Shown here: positions 18,456-25,456 of the stretch, piece after piece | How positions within the stretch are numbered: the stretch's first letter is position 1 | How the letters are laid out: the number at the start of each line of letters is the position of its first letter | Assembly: GCA_025356275.1 (NCBI GenBank) | Contig: JANXUK010000069.1 | Coordinates: 1 to 37,752 of the forward strand | DNA length: 37,752 nt | Reading direction: 5' to 3' | DNA from: Sphingomonadales bacterium | GTDB taxonomy: Bacteria > Pseudomonadota > Alphaproteobacteria > Sphingomonadales > Sphingomonadaceae | Program-made: the position numbers and the translations under genes | The notes under the pieces: generated by a model | Database searches by the model: none | What the model saw: the letters and a program-made list of their open reading frames with translations, nothing else | What the model was told of the DNA's origin: nothing

Positions 18456-19418
18456 ATGGAGCTGCATGCGCCCGGAACAGACGATTCGCTGACGATCACC
18501 GGGGGTGAGATACCCGGCGACTCGGGCATTCCGGCGTTTTATTTCCGTGCGCCGAATCCGTCCGCGATCCCGGTGCTGATCGCGGTGCCGCATGCCGGGC
18601 GGGCCTATCCGGGGGCGCTGTTGGAGCGGATGCGGAATCCCGGCTTTGCCGCGCTGCGGCTGGAGGACCGCTATGTCGACCGGCTGGCCGAGGCGGTCGC
18701 GCGCCAGACCGAGGCCAGCCTGCTGGTCGCCCGCGCGCCGCGTGCGATGATCGATCTCAACCGTGCGGTCGACGATGTCGACTGGACGATGTTCGGTGAT
18801 CGCCCCGCCGAGGTCGGCAGCTATACGCCCGGACGCCGCGCGCGCAGCGGGCTGGGCCTGATTCCGCGCCGGCTGCCGGGCATTGGCGAGTTGTGGAAAC
18901 GGCGCCACGATCACGCCGATCTGGCCGCGCGGATCTCCGGCATCCATGAGCCCTATCATGCGCGGCTGGGCGAGGTGATGTTGGGGCTGCGGGCGCGGTG
19001 GGGGGCCGCACTGTTGCTCGATCTGCATTCAATGCCACCGCTGGGGTTGCGCAGCGGCTTGCCGGGCCCTGATTTCGTGGTGGGGGACCGATTCGGCGCG
19101 AGTTGTCACGGCAATCTGGTCGCCTCAACCTTCGCGTATTTTCACCAGATTCGGCGCAGCGCCGGGCATAACCGGCCCTATGCCGGCGGCTATGTGCTGG
19201 AGCGGCATGCGGCGCCGGGGCGCGGGCTGCATGCGGTACAGCTGGAGATAGACCGCTCGTGCTACCTCGATTCGCGGCTGGCCGAGCCGGGGCCGGGGTT
19301 CGAGTCGATGGTGACGTTGCTGGTCGGTCTGGTGCGGCGGCTGTCGGCCGAGGTGGCTGCGCTCGGCACGTTGGAGAGCAGCACGCCAAGCGGGGTCTGG
19401 GCGGAGGCGGCGGAATAG
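18456..19418 (+). CDS. N-formylglutamate amidohydrolase family protein
   Basis: A 320-residue member of the N-formylglutamate amidohydrolase family, zinc hydrolases that release formate from N-formylglutamate in one route of histidine breakdown. Visible landmarks are VPHAGRAYP near residue 48 (metal ligand His), APRAMIDLNR, HEPYHARL, LLLDLHSMPP (ligand and catalytic region), and GHNRPYAGGY with QLEIDRSCYLD. No other hut genes lie nearby, so a histidine pathway role is not supported by context; the pairing with cpdR is positional. A perfect -35, TTGACA, is at 18421, but no good -10 was found. The ribosome site is weak. Confidence 0.85.
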   Translation: MELHAPGTDDSLTITGGEIPGDSGIPAFYFRAPNPSAIPVLIAVPHAGRAYPGALLERMRNPGFAALRLEDRYVDRLAEAVARQTEASLLVARAPRAMIDLNRAVDDVDWTMFGDRPAEVGSYTPGRRARSGLGLIPRRLPGIGELWKRRHDHADLAARISGIHEPYHARLGEVMLGLRARWGAALLLDLHSMPPLGLRSGLPGPDFVVGDRFGASCHGNLVASTFAYFHQIRRSAGHNRPYAGGYVLERHAAPGRGLHAVQLEIDRSCYLDSRLAEPGPGFESMVTLLVGLVRRLSAEVAALGTLESSTPSGVWAEAAE

Positions 19419-19439
19419 GGTGCGCAAAGCGTCCCTCAT

Positions 19440-19471
19440 AAAAAACCACCCCGCGCGGATGCGCGAGGTGG
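19440..19471 (-). terminator. Rho-independent terminator of the sRNA candidate
   Basis: Minus strand: CCACC-t-CGCGC-atcc-GCGCG-g-GGTGG followed directly by TTTTTT. One of the best intrinsic terminators in the window. It would also stop read-through from sapC. Confidence 0.85.
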
Positions 19472-19540
19472 CCAAGGTTCAGGGAGGTGGTGCACAAGTG
19501 CACCGACACCACCGGACCATGAGGGAAGCCCGACAGTGCA
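19440..19540 (-). ncRNA. Candidate small RNA, suhB/mmgR-like
   Basis: A complete small transcription unit on the minus strand: promoter at 19547-19575, predicted start near 19540, then a hairpin (GGTGG with CCACC enclosing TGCAC/GTGCA), a linker with ACCTCCCTGAACC, which contains an anti-Shine-Dalgarno-like CCTCC, and a terminator hairpin (CCACC, CGCGC / GCGCG, GGTGG) followed by six T. About 101 bases. This layout is that of Hfq-bound trans-acting sRNAs, and the pairing of a GTGCAC hairpin with CCTCCCTGAAC recalls the alphaproteobacterial suhB (mmgR) family, RF00519. The family name is from memory and needs a covariance search. It lies antisense to nothing, in the gap between two convergent genes. 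Confidence 0.6.
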
Positions 19541-19546
19541 GGCATC

Positions 19547-19575
19547 ATCATACGACGCGGCCGTAAGGCTGGCAA
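19547..19575 (-). promoter_or_regulatory. Promoter of the sRNA candidate
   Basis: TTGCCA (19570-19575), a 17-base spacer, TATGAT (19547-19552) on the minus strand. Good sigma-70-type promoter in a region with no gene downstream other than the sRNA. Confidence 0.7.
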
Positions 19576-19686
19576 GGGTCCAAATCGACGGTCAGCGACC
19601 TCTGGCCGCGCCCGTTTGCCGATGAGCGCGGCAGGGCGTTTTTCGAGGAGTCTGTGCCATCCCGCGCTGAGTCTTTAAATTATGGG

Positions 19687-19778
19687 GAAGCCTGTTCCAT
19701 CCCGCTCCCCCTCCCGACCTCCGATTCAGGATGGAACGCTGTGGGAGGTCGGGAGGGGGGCGGGATGGAGCAGGCTTC
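19687..19778. repeat. Large palindromic element, copy 3
   Basis: GAAGCCTG...CCATCCCGC...CCTCCCGACCTCC pairs with its complement except for one unpaired T and a wobble; loop GATTCAGG...GCTGTG. In the stem this copy has T-A where others have G-C (GTTCC/GGAGC against GTGCC/GGCAC). A hairpin TCGCC-gcta-GGCGA (19780-19793) and TCAAAC follow, as in copy 2. A solitary half site (CTGTGCCATCCCGCG) lies near 19650. It fills the gap after sapC; with the sRNA it accounts for most of 19419-19807. Confidence 0.85.
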
Positions 19779-19807
19779 ATCGCCGCTAGGCGATCAAACA
19801 ACGCCCC

Positions 19808-20581
19808 TCAAGTCACGGGCAGCGTCAATGGGCCCTTGCCCTGCTGCACCTGGAGCGCAAACACATCGCGCATCAGCTCCAGACTGAACAGATGCGCAAA
19901 GATCAGCGGCAGCATCCCGCTCTGGTTCCAGCCGCGCAGCACATCGCCGCGCAATTCGCGCAGCTTGTCCTGATTGATCATCTGGAAGCCGCGATAGATG
20001 AACGGCTGATCATTGCCTTCCCGCTGGATGCCGACCTCGCCTTCCATCAGCAGGTCATGCTTTTTCAGCTCGGCGCAAAAATTGCCCGTGCGCAGGCCGG
20101 CTTCCTCGAATTGCTCGCAAAAGCCCAGCATGCCCTTGCAGTTCTCGCTCGGCTGACCATCCTCGAACAGTGCGCCGCCCTCATCGAATTCGCCGATCAG
20201 GCCGGAGCTGGGATCAAAGCACAGCGACAGCTCGGTCGCCTCGGGGGTCAGCCGCGCCAGCAGGAACGGATAACGGCGCGCATAGGCCGGTACATAGGTG
20301 CCGGGGGTGACCGCGCCATCGGCCGTGACGAACACGTTGACGCCCTCGTTCAGCCCCATCAGCGCCAGCGGCACCGGATTGTCGCCCGAGGAAAAGATGA
20401 TCGGGAAATGGCGCTGCGCCTGAGGAAATTCCTCGACGGTCAGCGGAATGGCATGCTGATCGATCAACCACGGCGCAACATCGCTCGACTTGCTCTTCCA
20501 GCCGCCATGATCGCGGCTGTTGAGCGGCACCAGATCCTTGTAGAAAATCGGCAGATTGGGGTCGGTGGGCGCGCTGGCCAT
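19808..20581 (-). CDS. SapC family protein
   Basis: A 257-residue SapC-like protein. SapC was named for a Campylobacter surface-layer-associated locus, but the proteobacterial family is widespread and its job is unknown. Typical parts are FYKDLVPLNSRDHGGW at the N-terminus, FPIIFSSGDNPVPLALMG, YVPAYARRYPFLLA and CFDPSSGLI; no signal peptide or membrane helix is seen, so it is likely cytosolic. I chose ATG 20581, behind AGGGAGA; the frame to 20623 would put the start inside the operator-like repeats. A promoter (20694-20722) and three 14-bp tandem repeats (20621-20662) precede it, suggesting specific control. In many proteobacteria SapC genes neighbour TonB receptors or tryptophan halogenases, but not here. 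Confidence 0.88.
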   Translation of the reverse strand: MASAPTDPNLPIFYKDLVPLNSRDHGGWKSKSSDVAPWLIDQHAIPLTVEEFPQAQRHFPIIFSSGDNPVPLALMGLNEGVNVFVTADGAVTPGTYVPAYARRYPFLLARLTPEATELSLCFDPSSGLIGEFDEGGALFEDGQPSENCKGMLGFCEQFEEAGLRTGNFCAELKKHDLLMEGEVGIQREGNDQPFIYRGFQMINQDKLRELRGDVLRGWNQSGMLPLIFAHLFSLELMRDVFALQVQQGKGPLTLPVT

Positions 20582-20620
20582 GAAAAATTCTCCCTGATGC
20601 GTATTCCGGTCCGGCACGGT

Positions 20621-20662
20621 CACCGGATATCTGGCACCGGATCTCCGGCACCGAATCTCCGG
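20621..20662 (-). repeat. Three 14-bp tandem palindromic repeats in the sapC leader
   Basis: Plus-strand units CACCGGATATCTGG, CACCGGATCTCCGG, CACCGAATCTCCGG, head to tail without spacers. Each contains an imperfect CCGGATATCCGG palindrome. They lie 40-81 bases before the sapC start and downstream of the proposed promoter, as expected for operators or a structured leader. Confidence 0.85.
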
Positions 20663-20693
20663 AACAACGCGGTAAACTTAAATATGGAGCGGG

Positions 20694-20722
20694 CGTTTAG
20701 GCGCTGGGCCGGCATCAGGCAA
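20694..20722 (-). promoter_or_regulatory. Putative sapC promoter
   Basis: Minus strand TTGCCT (20717-20722), a 17-base spacer, TAAACG (20694-20699). The leader would be about 106 bases and would contain the 14-bp repeats. Confidence 0.5.
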
Positions 20723-20773
20723 GAGGGAGGGTTTTGGCTGCGGGGTGGCGAGCGATGCGGCTGGGGGAGGGGT

Positions 20774-22198
20774 CTAACCCAGCAGCTTGCCCGGATTGAG
20801 CAGGCCCTGCGGATCGAGGGCTGTTTTCACCGCGCGCATCATCGCCAGCGCGGTGGGATCGCCCAGCCGCAACAGTTCGTCACGCTTCAATTGCCCGATA
20901 CCATGCTCGGCCGAGATCGAGCCACCCCACTGCGTCACCAGATCGTGCACCGCGCGCGCAATCGCCTTGCCCTCGCCCGCCTCCCACACCTGCCCATCGA
21001 CCCCGGCGGGCGCGAGGACGTGGAAATGCACATTGCCATCGCCGAGATGGCCAAAGCCGATCGCCTGCGTGCCGGGAAACCGCGCCTCGATCGCAGCGAT
21101 GGCCGCGTCGACGAAATCGGGCATCGCCGCCACCGGGACCGAGAGATCGTGCTGCATCGCCGGGCCCTTGGCGCGTTCCGCCGGGGAAACCGATTCGCGC
21201 AGGTTCCAGAACGCCTCGGCCTGCGTCTCGTTGGCGGCGATCACCGCATCGCCCAGCAGGCCAGCCTCGAACGCGCTGGCCAGCAACGCCTCGACACGTT
21301 CGGGCAGCGTATCGGCACCGTCGTCATCGGCCACCACTTCGATCAGCGCATGCCACGGATGCGGCGCGGCGAGCGGAGCGCGCGCCCCCGGCAGATAGGC
21401 GCAGACCGCCGCCAGACTGGCCGACGGCACCACCTCGAACCCCTCCAGCGCCTCGCCCAGCGCAGCCTCGGCATGGAGCAGCAGCGCGCGCGCCGCCTGC
21501 AAACTGGCCACCCCGGCCCACACCACCTGCCGGTCGGCCATCGCCGGCACCAGCCGCAGCGTCGCCGCCGTCACGATTCCCAAAGTACCCTCGGACCCGA
21601 TCAGCAATTGCTTGAGGTCAAAGCCCCGGTTGTCCTTTTTCAGCGGGGTCAGCGCGGCAAACACCGACCCATCGGCCAGCACCGCCTCCACCCCCAGCAC
21701 CAGCGCCCGCATCGAGCCATGCCGCAGCACCTGCGTCCCCCCGGCATTGGTCGCGATCAGGCCGCCGACCGTCGCCGAACCCTTGCCGCCCAGCGTCAGA
21801 GGAAAGCGCAAGCCCGCCGCTGCCGCCGCCTCATGCAAGTTTTGCAGCACCACCCCGGCGCCGCAGGTCACCTGCCGGCCATCCCGATCCACCGGCGCGA
21901 TGGTGCTCATCCGCCGCAGCGACACCAGCAATGCCGCGCCGCTGGCATTGGGTGTGGCGCCGCCCGACATGCCGCTGTTGCCGCCCTGCGCCACGATCGG
22001 GACGCCATGCGCAGCGCAGAGCCGCACCAAAGCTGCCAGCTCCGCCGTATCGGCAGGCGAGGCCATGGCCAAAGCCGCCCCGTGATAGCGCCCGCGCCAA
22101 TCGGTCAGCCACGGCGCCATGATCTCGGCATCGGTGGTCAGCCCGCGCGGGGACAGCAGCGCCAGTGCGGCGGCGAGGAAATCGGCTCGGTCGGTCAT
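20774..22198 (-). CDS. FAD-linked oxidase, D-2-hydroxyacid dehydrogenase type
   Basis: A 474-residue flavoenzyme of the GlcD/D-2-hydroxyglutarate dehydrogenase group. The PCMH-type FAD domain shows AQGGNSGMSGG, TLGGKGSATVGGLIATNAGG and IGSEGTLGIVT; the C-terminal half has the metal-site motif GFGHLGDGNVHFH and SAEHGIGQLKRDEL. It would oxidise a D-2-hydroxyacid such as D-2-hydroxyglutarate or D-lactate to the 2-oxoacid, passing electrons to an acceptor. No iron-sulfur domain is fused. Substrate cannot be read. I chose ATG 22198, with GGAG upstream; the frame to 22243 adds a non-conserved stretch. It stands 193 bases before sapC, which has its own promoter. Confidence 0.9.
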   Translation of the reverse strand: MTDRADFLAAALALLSPRGLTTDAEIMAPWLTDWRGRYHGAALAMASPADTAELAALVRLCAAHGVPIVAQGGNSGMSGGATPNASGAALLVSLRRMSTIAPVDRDGRQVTCGAGVVLQNLHEAAAAAGLRFPLTLGGKGSATVGGLIATNAGGTQVLRHGSMRALVLGVEAVLADGSVFAALTPLKKDNRGFDLKQLLIGSEGTLGIVTAATLRLVPAMADRQVVWAGVASLQAARALLLHAEAALGEALEGFEVVPSASLAAVCAYLPGARAPLAAPHPWHALIEVVADDDGADTLPERVEALLASAFEAGLLGDAVIAANETQAEAFWNLRESVSPAERAKGPAMQHDLSVPVAAMPDFVDAAIAAIEARFPGTQAIGFGHLGDGNVHFHVLAPAGVDGQVWEAGEGKAIARAVHDLVTQWGGSISAEHGIGQLKRDELLRLGDPTALAMMRAVKTALDPQGLLNPGKLLG

Positions 22199-22398
22199 GC
22201 CTGCTCCATGCCATAAGCGGACGGCAGGCTCCAGAGCGCACACTTGACGCGTGGCCGGTTCTGCCAGAGGTCTGTCGGCGGGGTTAAGCAGGGGTTCAAC
22301 CGCGAAGGCTATGCAGGCGGCGACCCCCTTTGGGATAAGGCCCCCTTTTTTTGGATAAGGACAGTGTGGCGCCCATCCGGGGCGGCGAAACCATTATC

Positions 22399-22938
22399 AT
22401 GCAACGCAATCTCGCTCTTCTCGCGCCGCTGGCGCTGATGTTCGTCGCACCTTCGGCGGCGGAGGCGCCGCTTGCCGGGCCAATTGCCAGCGTTGCCGCA
22501 GGCGATGTGCCCGCCGAGGCGCTCGCCCCGGAGCATAGCGCGCTGCACCCGGCGCCATTGCAACAGGTGCGGCTGGAGCAGCATATCTCGATCCGGATCA
22601 GCCCCGGCGTTCCGCAAATGCCGCCCCAGATACTGATCGAGCTGCAACAGGACGAACTGCCCCCGCAATTCACCGAGCGCAAATGGGGCAAATGCCTCGC
22701 GCTCAACGGCATCGGCGCGGTGCAGAGCGGCGAGGGCAATCGCCTGCTGCTGTTCATGCGCGATCAGCACATCGTCAGCGCATTGCTGGAAAAGGCGTGT
22801 CAGGCGCGCGATTTCTACATGGGCTTCTATGTCGAGCGGAATGCCGACGGCATGATCTGCGTCGACCGCGACCGCCTGCAATCGCGCAGCGGCGCCAATT
22901 GCAAGCTGAAACGCCTGCGCGCGGTGGTGGAGCGCTGA
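22399..22938 (+). CDS. Secreted protein of unknown function
   Basis: A 179-residue protein with a clear signal peptide (LALLAPLALMFVAPSAAEA, cleavage near residue 23). The mature part is Pro/Glu-rich at first, then contains CLALNGIGAVQ, RDQHIVSALLEKACQARDFYMGFYVERN and a C-terminal CVDRDRLQSRSG..C-KLKRLRAVVE. Four Cys in the mature part may form two disulphides in the periplasm. I recognise the general pattern as a conserved hypothetical of sphingomonads but know no function. Start chosen at the ATG directly before the signal sequence; a TTG at 22351 is in frame. Divergent from the flavoenzyme. Confidence 0.75.
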   Translation: MQRNLALLAPLALMFVAPSAAEAPLAGPIASVAAGDVPAEALAPEHSALHPAPLQQVRLEQHISIRISPGVPQMPPQILIELQQDELPPQFTERKWGKCLALNGIGAVQSGEGNRLLLFMRDQHIVSALLEKACQARDFYMGFYVERNADGMICVDRDRLQSRSGANCKLKRLRAVVER

Positions 22939-22984
22939 TTGCTGGGCGCCGGTCGGCAGCGAAGCCTGTGCGAGTCTTTGTTGG

Positions 22985-23070
22985 GAAGCCTGTGCCATCC
23001 CGCCTCCTCCCGACCTCCCACAGCGTATACCTGAATGGCAGGTCGGGAGGGGCGGGATGGCACAGGCTTC
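22985..23070. repeat. Large palindromic element, copy 4
   Basis: GAAGCCTGTGCCATCCCGCC...CCTCCCGACCT pairs with its complement, with one bulged T and one mismatch near the loop; the loop CAGCGTATACCTGAA is the reverse complement of the loop type in copies 2 and 3, so this copy is inverted. A hairpin GAAAAGCG (23076-23083) with CGCTTTTC (23092-23099) follows, the counterpart of the one before copy 2. With it, the gap 22939-23264 is mostly repeat and the helicase promoter. Confidence 0.85.
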
Positions 23071-23127
23071 CTGAACGAAAAGCGATCTTCCGCGCTTTTC
23101 GTCAAAAGACTCCCCCAGCCGATTTTC

Positions 23128-23157
23128 TTGACTTTCCCGCCCGCTTGCGCCTATCGC
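23128..23157 (+). promoter_or_regulatory. Putative DEAD-box helicase promoter
   Basis: TTGACT (23128-23133), an 18-base spacer and TATCGC (23152-23157). The leader would be about 100 bases, leaving room for cold-responsive control, which is common for such genes but not shown here. Confidence 0.4.
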
Positions 23158-23264
23158 GCGGCGACGCACTCCGGCCTTAATCGCCGTAGCAGCGCCTGCA
23201 TGCCGCGCGAAGTGTCGGCGGGCATGATTTTTCCCACCTTTTGCGTAAGGTTTTGGCCATAGCC

Positions 23265-24905
23265 ATGAAATTTGCCGATCTTGGCCTGTCAGATGAATTG
23301 CTGCGTACCGTGGCGACCTCGGGCTATGACGAACCGACCCCGATCCAGGCGCAAGCCATCCCCAGCGTGCTGATGATGAAGGACATCATCGGTATTGCCC
23401 AGACCGGAACCGGCAAGACCGCCAGCTTCGTGCTGCCGATGATCGACATTCTGGCGCATGGCCGCCGCCGCGCGCTGATGCCGCGCAGCCTGATTCTGGA
23501 GCCGACGCGCGAATTGGCCGCTCAGGTCGCCGAGAATTTCGTCAAATACGGCTCCAACCACGACCTCAAGATGGCGCTGCTGATCGGCGGGGTCCAGATG
23601 GGCGATCAGGTCAAGGCGCTGAAGGACGGGGTCGATGTGCTGATCGCGACGCCGGGCCGGCTGATGGACCTGTTTGAGCGTGGCAAGATCCTGCTGACCG
23701 GCTGCGACCTGCTGGTGATCGACGAGGCGGACCGGATGCTCGACATGGGCTTCATCCCCGATATCGAGACGATCTGCTCCAAGCTGCCGGCGCAGCGCCA
23801 GACCCTGTTGTTCAGCGCGACGATGCCGCCGCCAATCAAGAAACTGGCCGACAAATTCCTGACCAATCCCAAATATATCGAGGTGGCCCGCCCCGCCTCC
23901 AACAACACCCAGATCGTCCAGCACAAGGTGGCCGTGGCCAGCCGGGCCAAGCGCGACGTGCTGCGCCAACTGCTCAAGGAGGACAACGTCACCACCGCAA
24001 TCGTCTTTTGCAACCGCAAGACGACAGTGCGCGACTTGGCCAAAACATTGAAACAAAGCGGGTTTTCCGCCGGCGAAATTCACGGCGACATGGACCAGTC
24101 AAGCCGCATCGCAGAACTGGACCGCTTCAAGGCGGGTACGATCAACATTCTGGTCGCCTCCGACGTCGCGGCGCGCGGCCTTGACGTCAAGGGCGTCAGC
24201 CACGTCTTCAACTATGACACGCCGTGGCACCCCGACGATTACGTGCACCGCATCGGGCGCACTGGGCGCGCCGGAGCGACAGGCCGCGCCTTCACCTTCG
24301 TCACCCCCGAAGACGCCGAGGCGATCGACAATGTCGAGAAACTGACCGGCGGCAAGATCCCGATCTACACGCTCGGCGAAGGTAATGGGGGCGGGGGCGC
24401 TTCGCCGGCCGACGAGCCCGAGGCCAGAGCGCCGCGCGAAACCCGCGCCCGCGAGGAACGCCCGCGTGAGCGCTCACGCGAAGCCAGACCGCGCAACGAA
24501 AGCCCGCGCAACGAAAGCCCGCGCGAAGGAACTGCCGGTGAGGAACGTCCGCATACGGACAGCCCGCGCGAAGAACGGCCGCGCGGCGACCGTCGCCACG
24601 GCGCCCGGCCAACCCGCCGCGACCAAGCCCCTCGCGAGGACCGCGAGGATCGCGCGTCCCGCGAAGAACGCGCCCCGCGTGAAGAACGCACACCCCGCGA
24701 AGGCCGGCCTCCCCGCGAAGCTCGCACCCCGCGTGAGAGCCGCACTCCCCGCGCCGAGCAAGAGGCCCCAGCTGCCGGCGAACGCCCCGCACGCACCCAA
24801 CACGCCGAACCTCGCCGCCAACCGCCGCGCGCGCCCGAACCGGCCGAAGACGCCGGCGTGTGGAACGGGCCGGTCCCGGGCTTCCTGGGGTTTTCTGTGG
24901 GTTAG
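23265..24905 (+). CDS. DEAD-box ATP-dependent RNA helicase
   Basis: A 546-residue RhlE-like DEAD-box helicase. The N-terminal F-x-DLGLSDELL and Q motif (PTPIQAQAIP) come first, Walker A AQTGTGKT (45-52), PTRELAAQV, the DEAD box at 153-156 (VIDEADRML), SAT at 184-186, then domain 2 with VFCNRKTT, ASDVAARGLDVKGVSHVFNYD and HRIGRTGRAG. Residues 380-530 are a low-complexity Arg/Glu/Pro tail of repeated PRE and REER units, probably an unstructured RNA-binding tail; the very end, GPVPGFLGFSVG, is hydrophobic. It unwinds short RNA duplexes in ribosome assembly or RNA decay. ATG 23265 chosen; TTG 23241 is in frame but would add only a few residues. Confidence 0.93.
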   Translation: MKFADLGLSDELLRTVATSGYDEPTPIQAQAIPSVLMMKDIIGIAQTGTGKTASFVLPMIDILAHGRRRALMPRSLILEPTRELAAQVAENFVKYGSNHDLKMALLIGGVQMGDQVKALKDGVDVLIATPGRLMDLFERGKILLTGCDLLVIDEADRMLDMGFIPDIETICSKLPAQRQTLLFSATMPPPIKKLADKFLTNPKYIEVARPASNNTQIVQHKVAVASRAKRDVLRQLLKEDNVTTAIVFCNRKTTVRDLAKTLKQSGFSAGEIHGDMDQSSRIAELDRFKAGTINILVASDVAARGLDVKGVSHVFNYDTPWHPDDYVHRIGRTGRAGATGRAFTFVTPEDAEAIDNVEKLTGGKIPIYTLGEGNGGGGASPADEPEARAPRETRAREERPRERSREARPRNESPRNESPREGTAGEERPHTDSPREERPRGDRRHGARPTRRDQAPREDREDRASREERAPREERTPREGRPPREARTPRESRTPRAEQEAPAAGERPARTQHAEPRRQPPRAPEPAEDAGVWNGPVPGFLGFSVG

Positions 24906-24979
24906 GCTGAGTGCGGGGCTGGCCAAATGCCCCGCTCGTCGACCCGGATTGAAAATTCGGCCCATCGCGATAAATCGCG

Positions 24980-25455
24980 GTGGTGGCGCATCATTCGCCA
25001 AACATTGATAGATACGCGTTGCTCGTGCCACTGATCTTAAGCGCACGTAGGCACGAGCCTGCCGCCAAGCCGCCAGCAACCCTGGCTTATGCGCGGTCGC
25101 AGTGCGGTGGCGCGCCGCCGGGACCATCGAAGGAGGGGATGGAATCCGGGGGATTGGTGGCGTTTAACCGGATTAACGTCGGACGTTCAGTGATGCGCTG
25201 GAACGACACGCCGATTGACCGGAAAACTCTTGCCGGTCTCCTTGACGATGTTAAGGCGCTTCGCCCGGTGCCAGTTACTGCCGTCGTGTTGGGCCGCAAA
25301 CCGATTGCGCCGAGGTTCTCGCCATTCGCCAGATGATTGAGGTTTGTCTGCATTGCGGGTCCGATCACCCATGCGTGGAATATTCGGCGGCCGATCATGC
25401 CAAAAGGCGCAAGCAGCATCCCCGAATCAGCCCAAATTATAGTCGGAACCGATAA
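24980..25455 (+). pseudogene. ExbD/TolR-like or lipoprotein-like small protein, frameshifted
   Basis: Two overlapping frames make one sensible protein. The first (24980-25336) holds LLVPLILSA, a Pro-rich linker and RWNDTPIDRKTLAGLLDDVKALRPVPVTAVVLG, like the periplasmic part of ExbD/TolR proteins. The second carries on from about 25291 as PQTDCAEVLAIRQMIEVC, LHCG and HPCVEYSA to the TAA at 25453. Adding one G to the GGG at 25291-25293 joins them as VVLGPQTDCAEV. So a one-base deletion, or a read error, broke it. The lipobox-like LILSA is followed by Arg where Cys might be expected, and no good start codon is seen (TTG 25019 is possible), so it may be decaying. It meets the helicase gene tail to tail. 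A 9-bp hairpin, GCTCGTGCC/GGCACGAGC, spans 25021-25058. Confidence 0.6.
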
Positions 25456-25456
25456 A

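Noticed and set aside
19892..22216. Open frame of 774 codons on the plus strand opposite sapC and the flavoenzyme
   Set aside because: It is the mirror of two well-conserved minus-strand genes; its translation is rich in Arg, Gln and His without any family motif, as expected for an antisense frame in GC-rich DNA.
24365..24796. Minus-strand frame with SRGVRASRG repeats
   Set aside because: It only mirrors the repetitive tail of the helicase.
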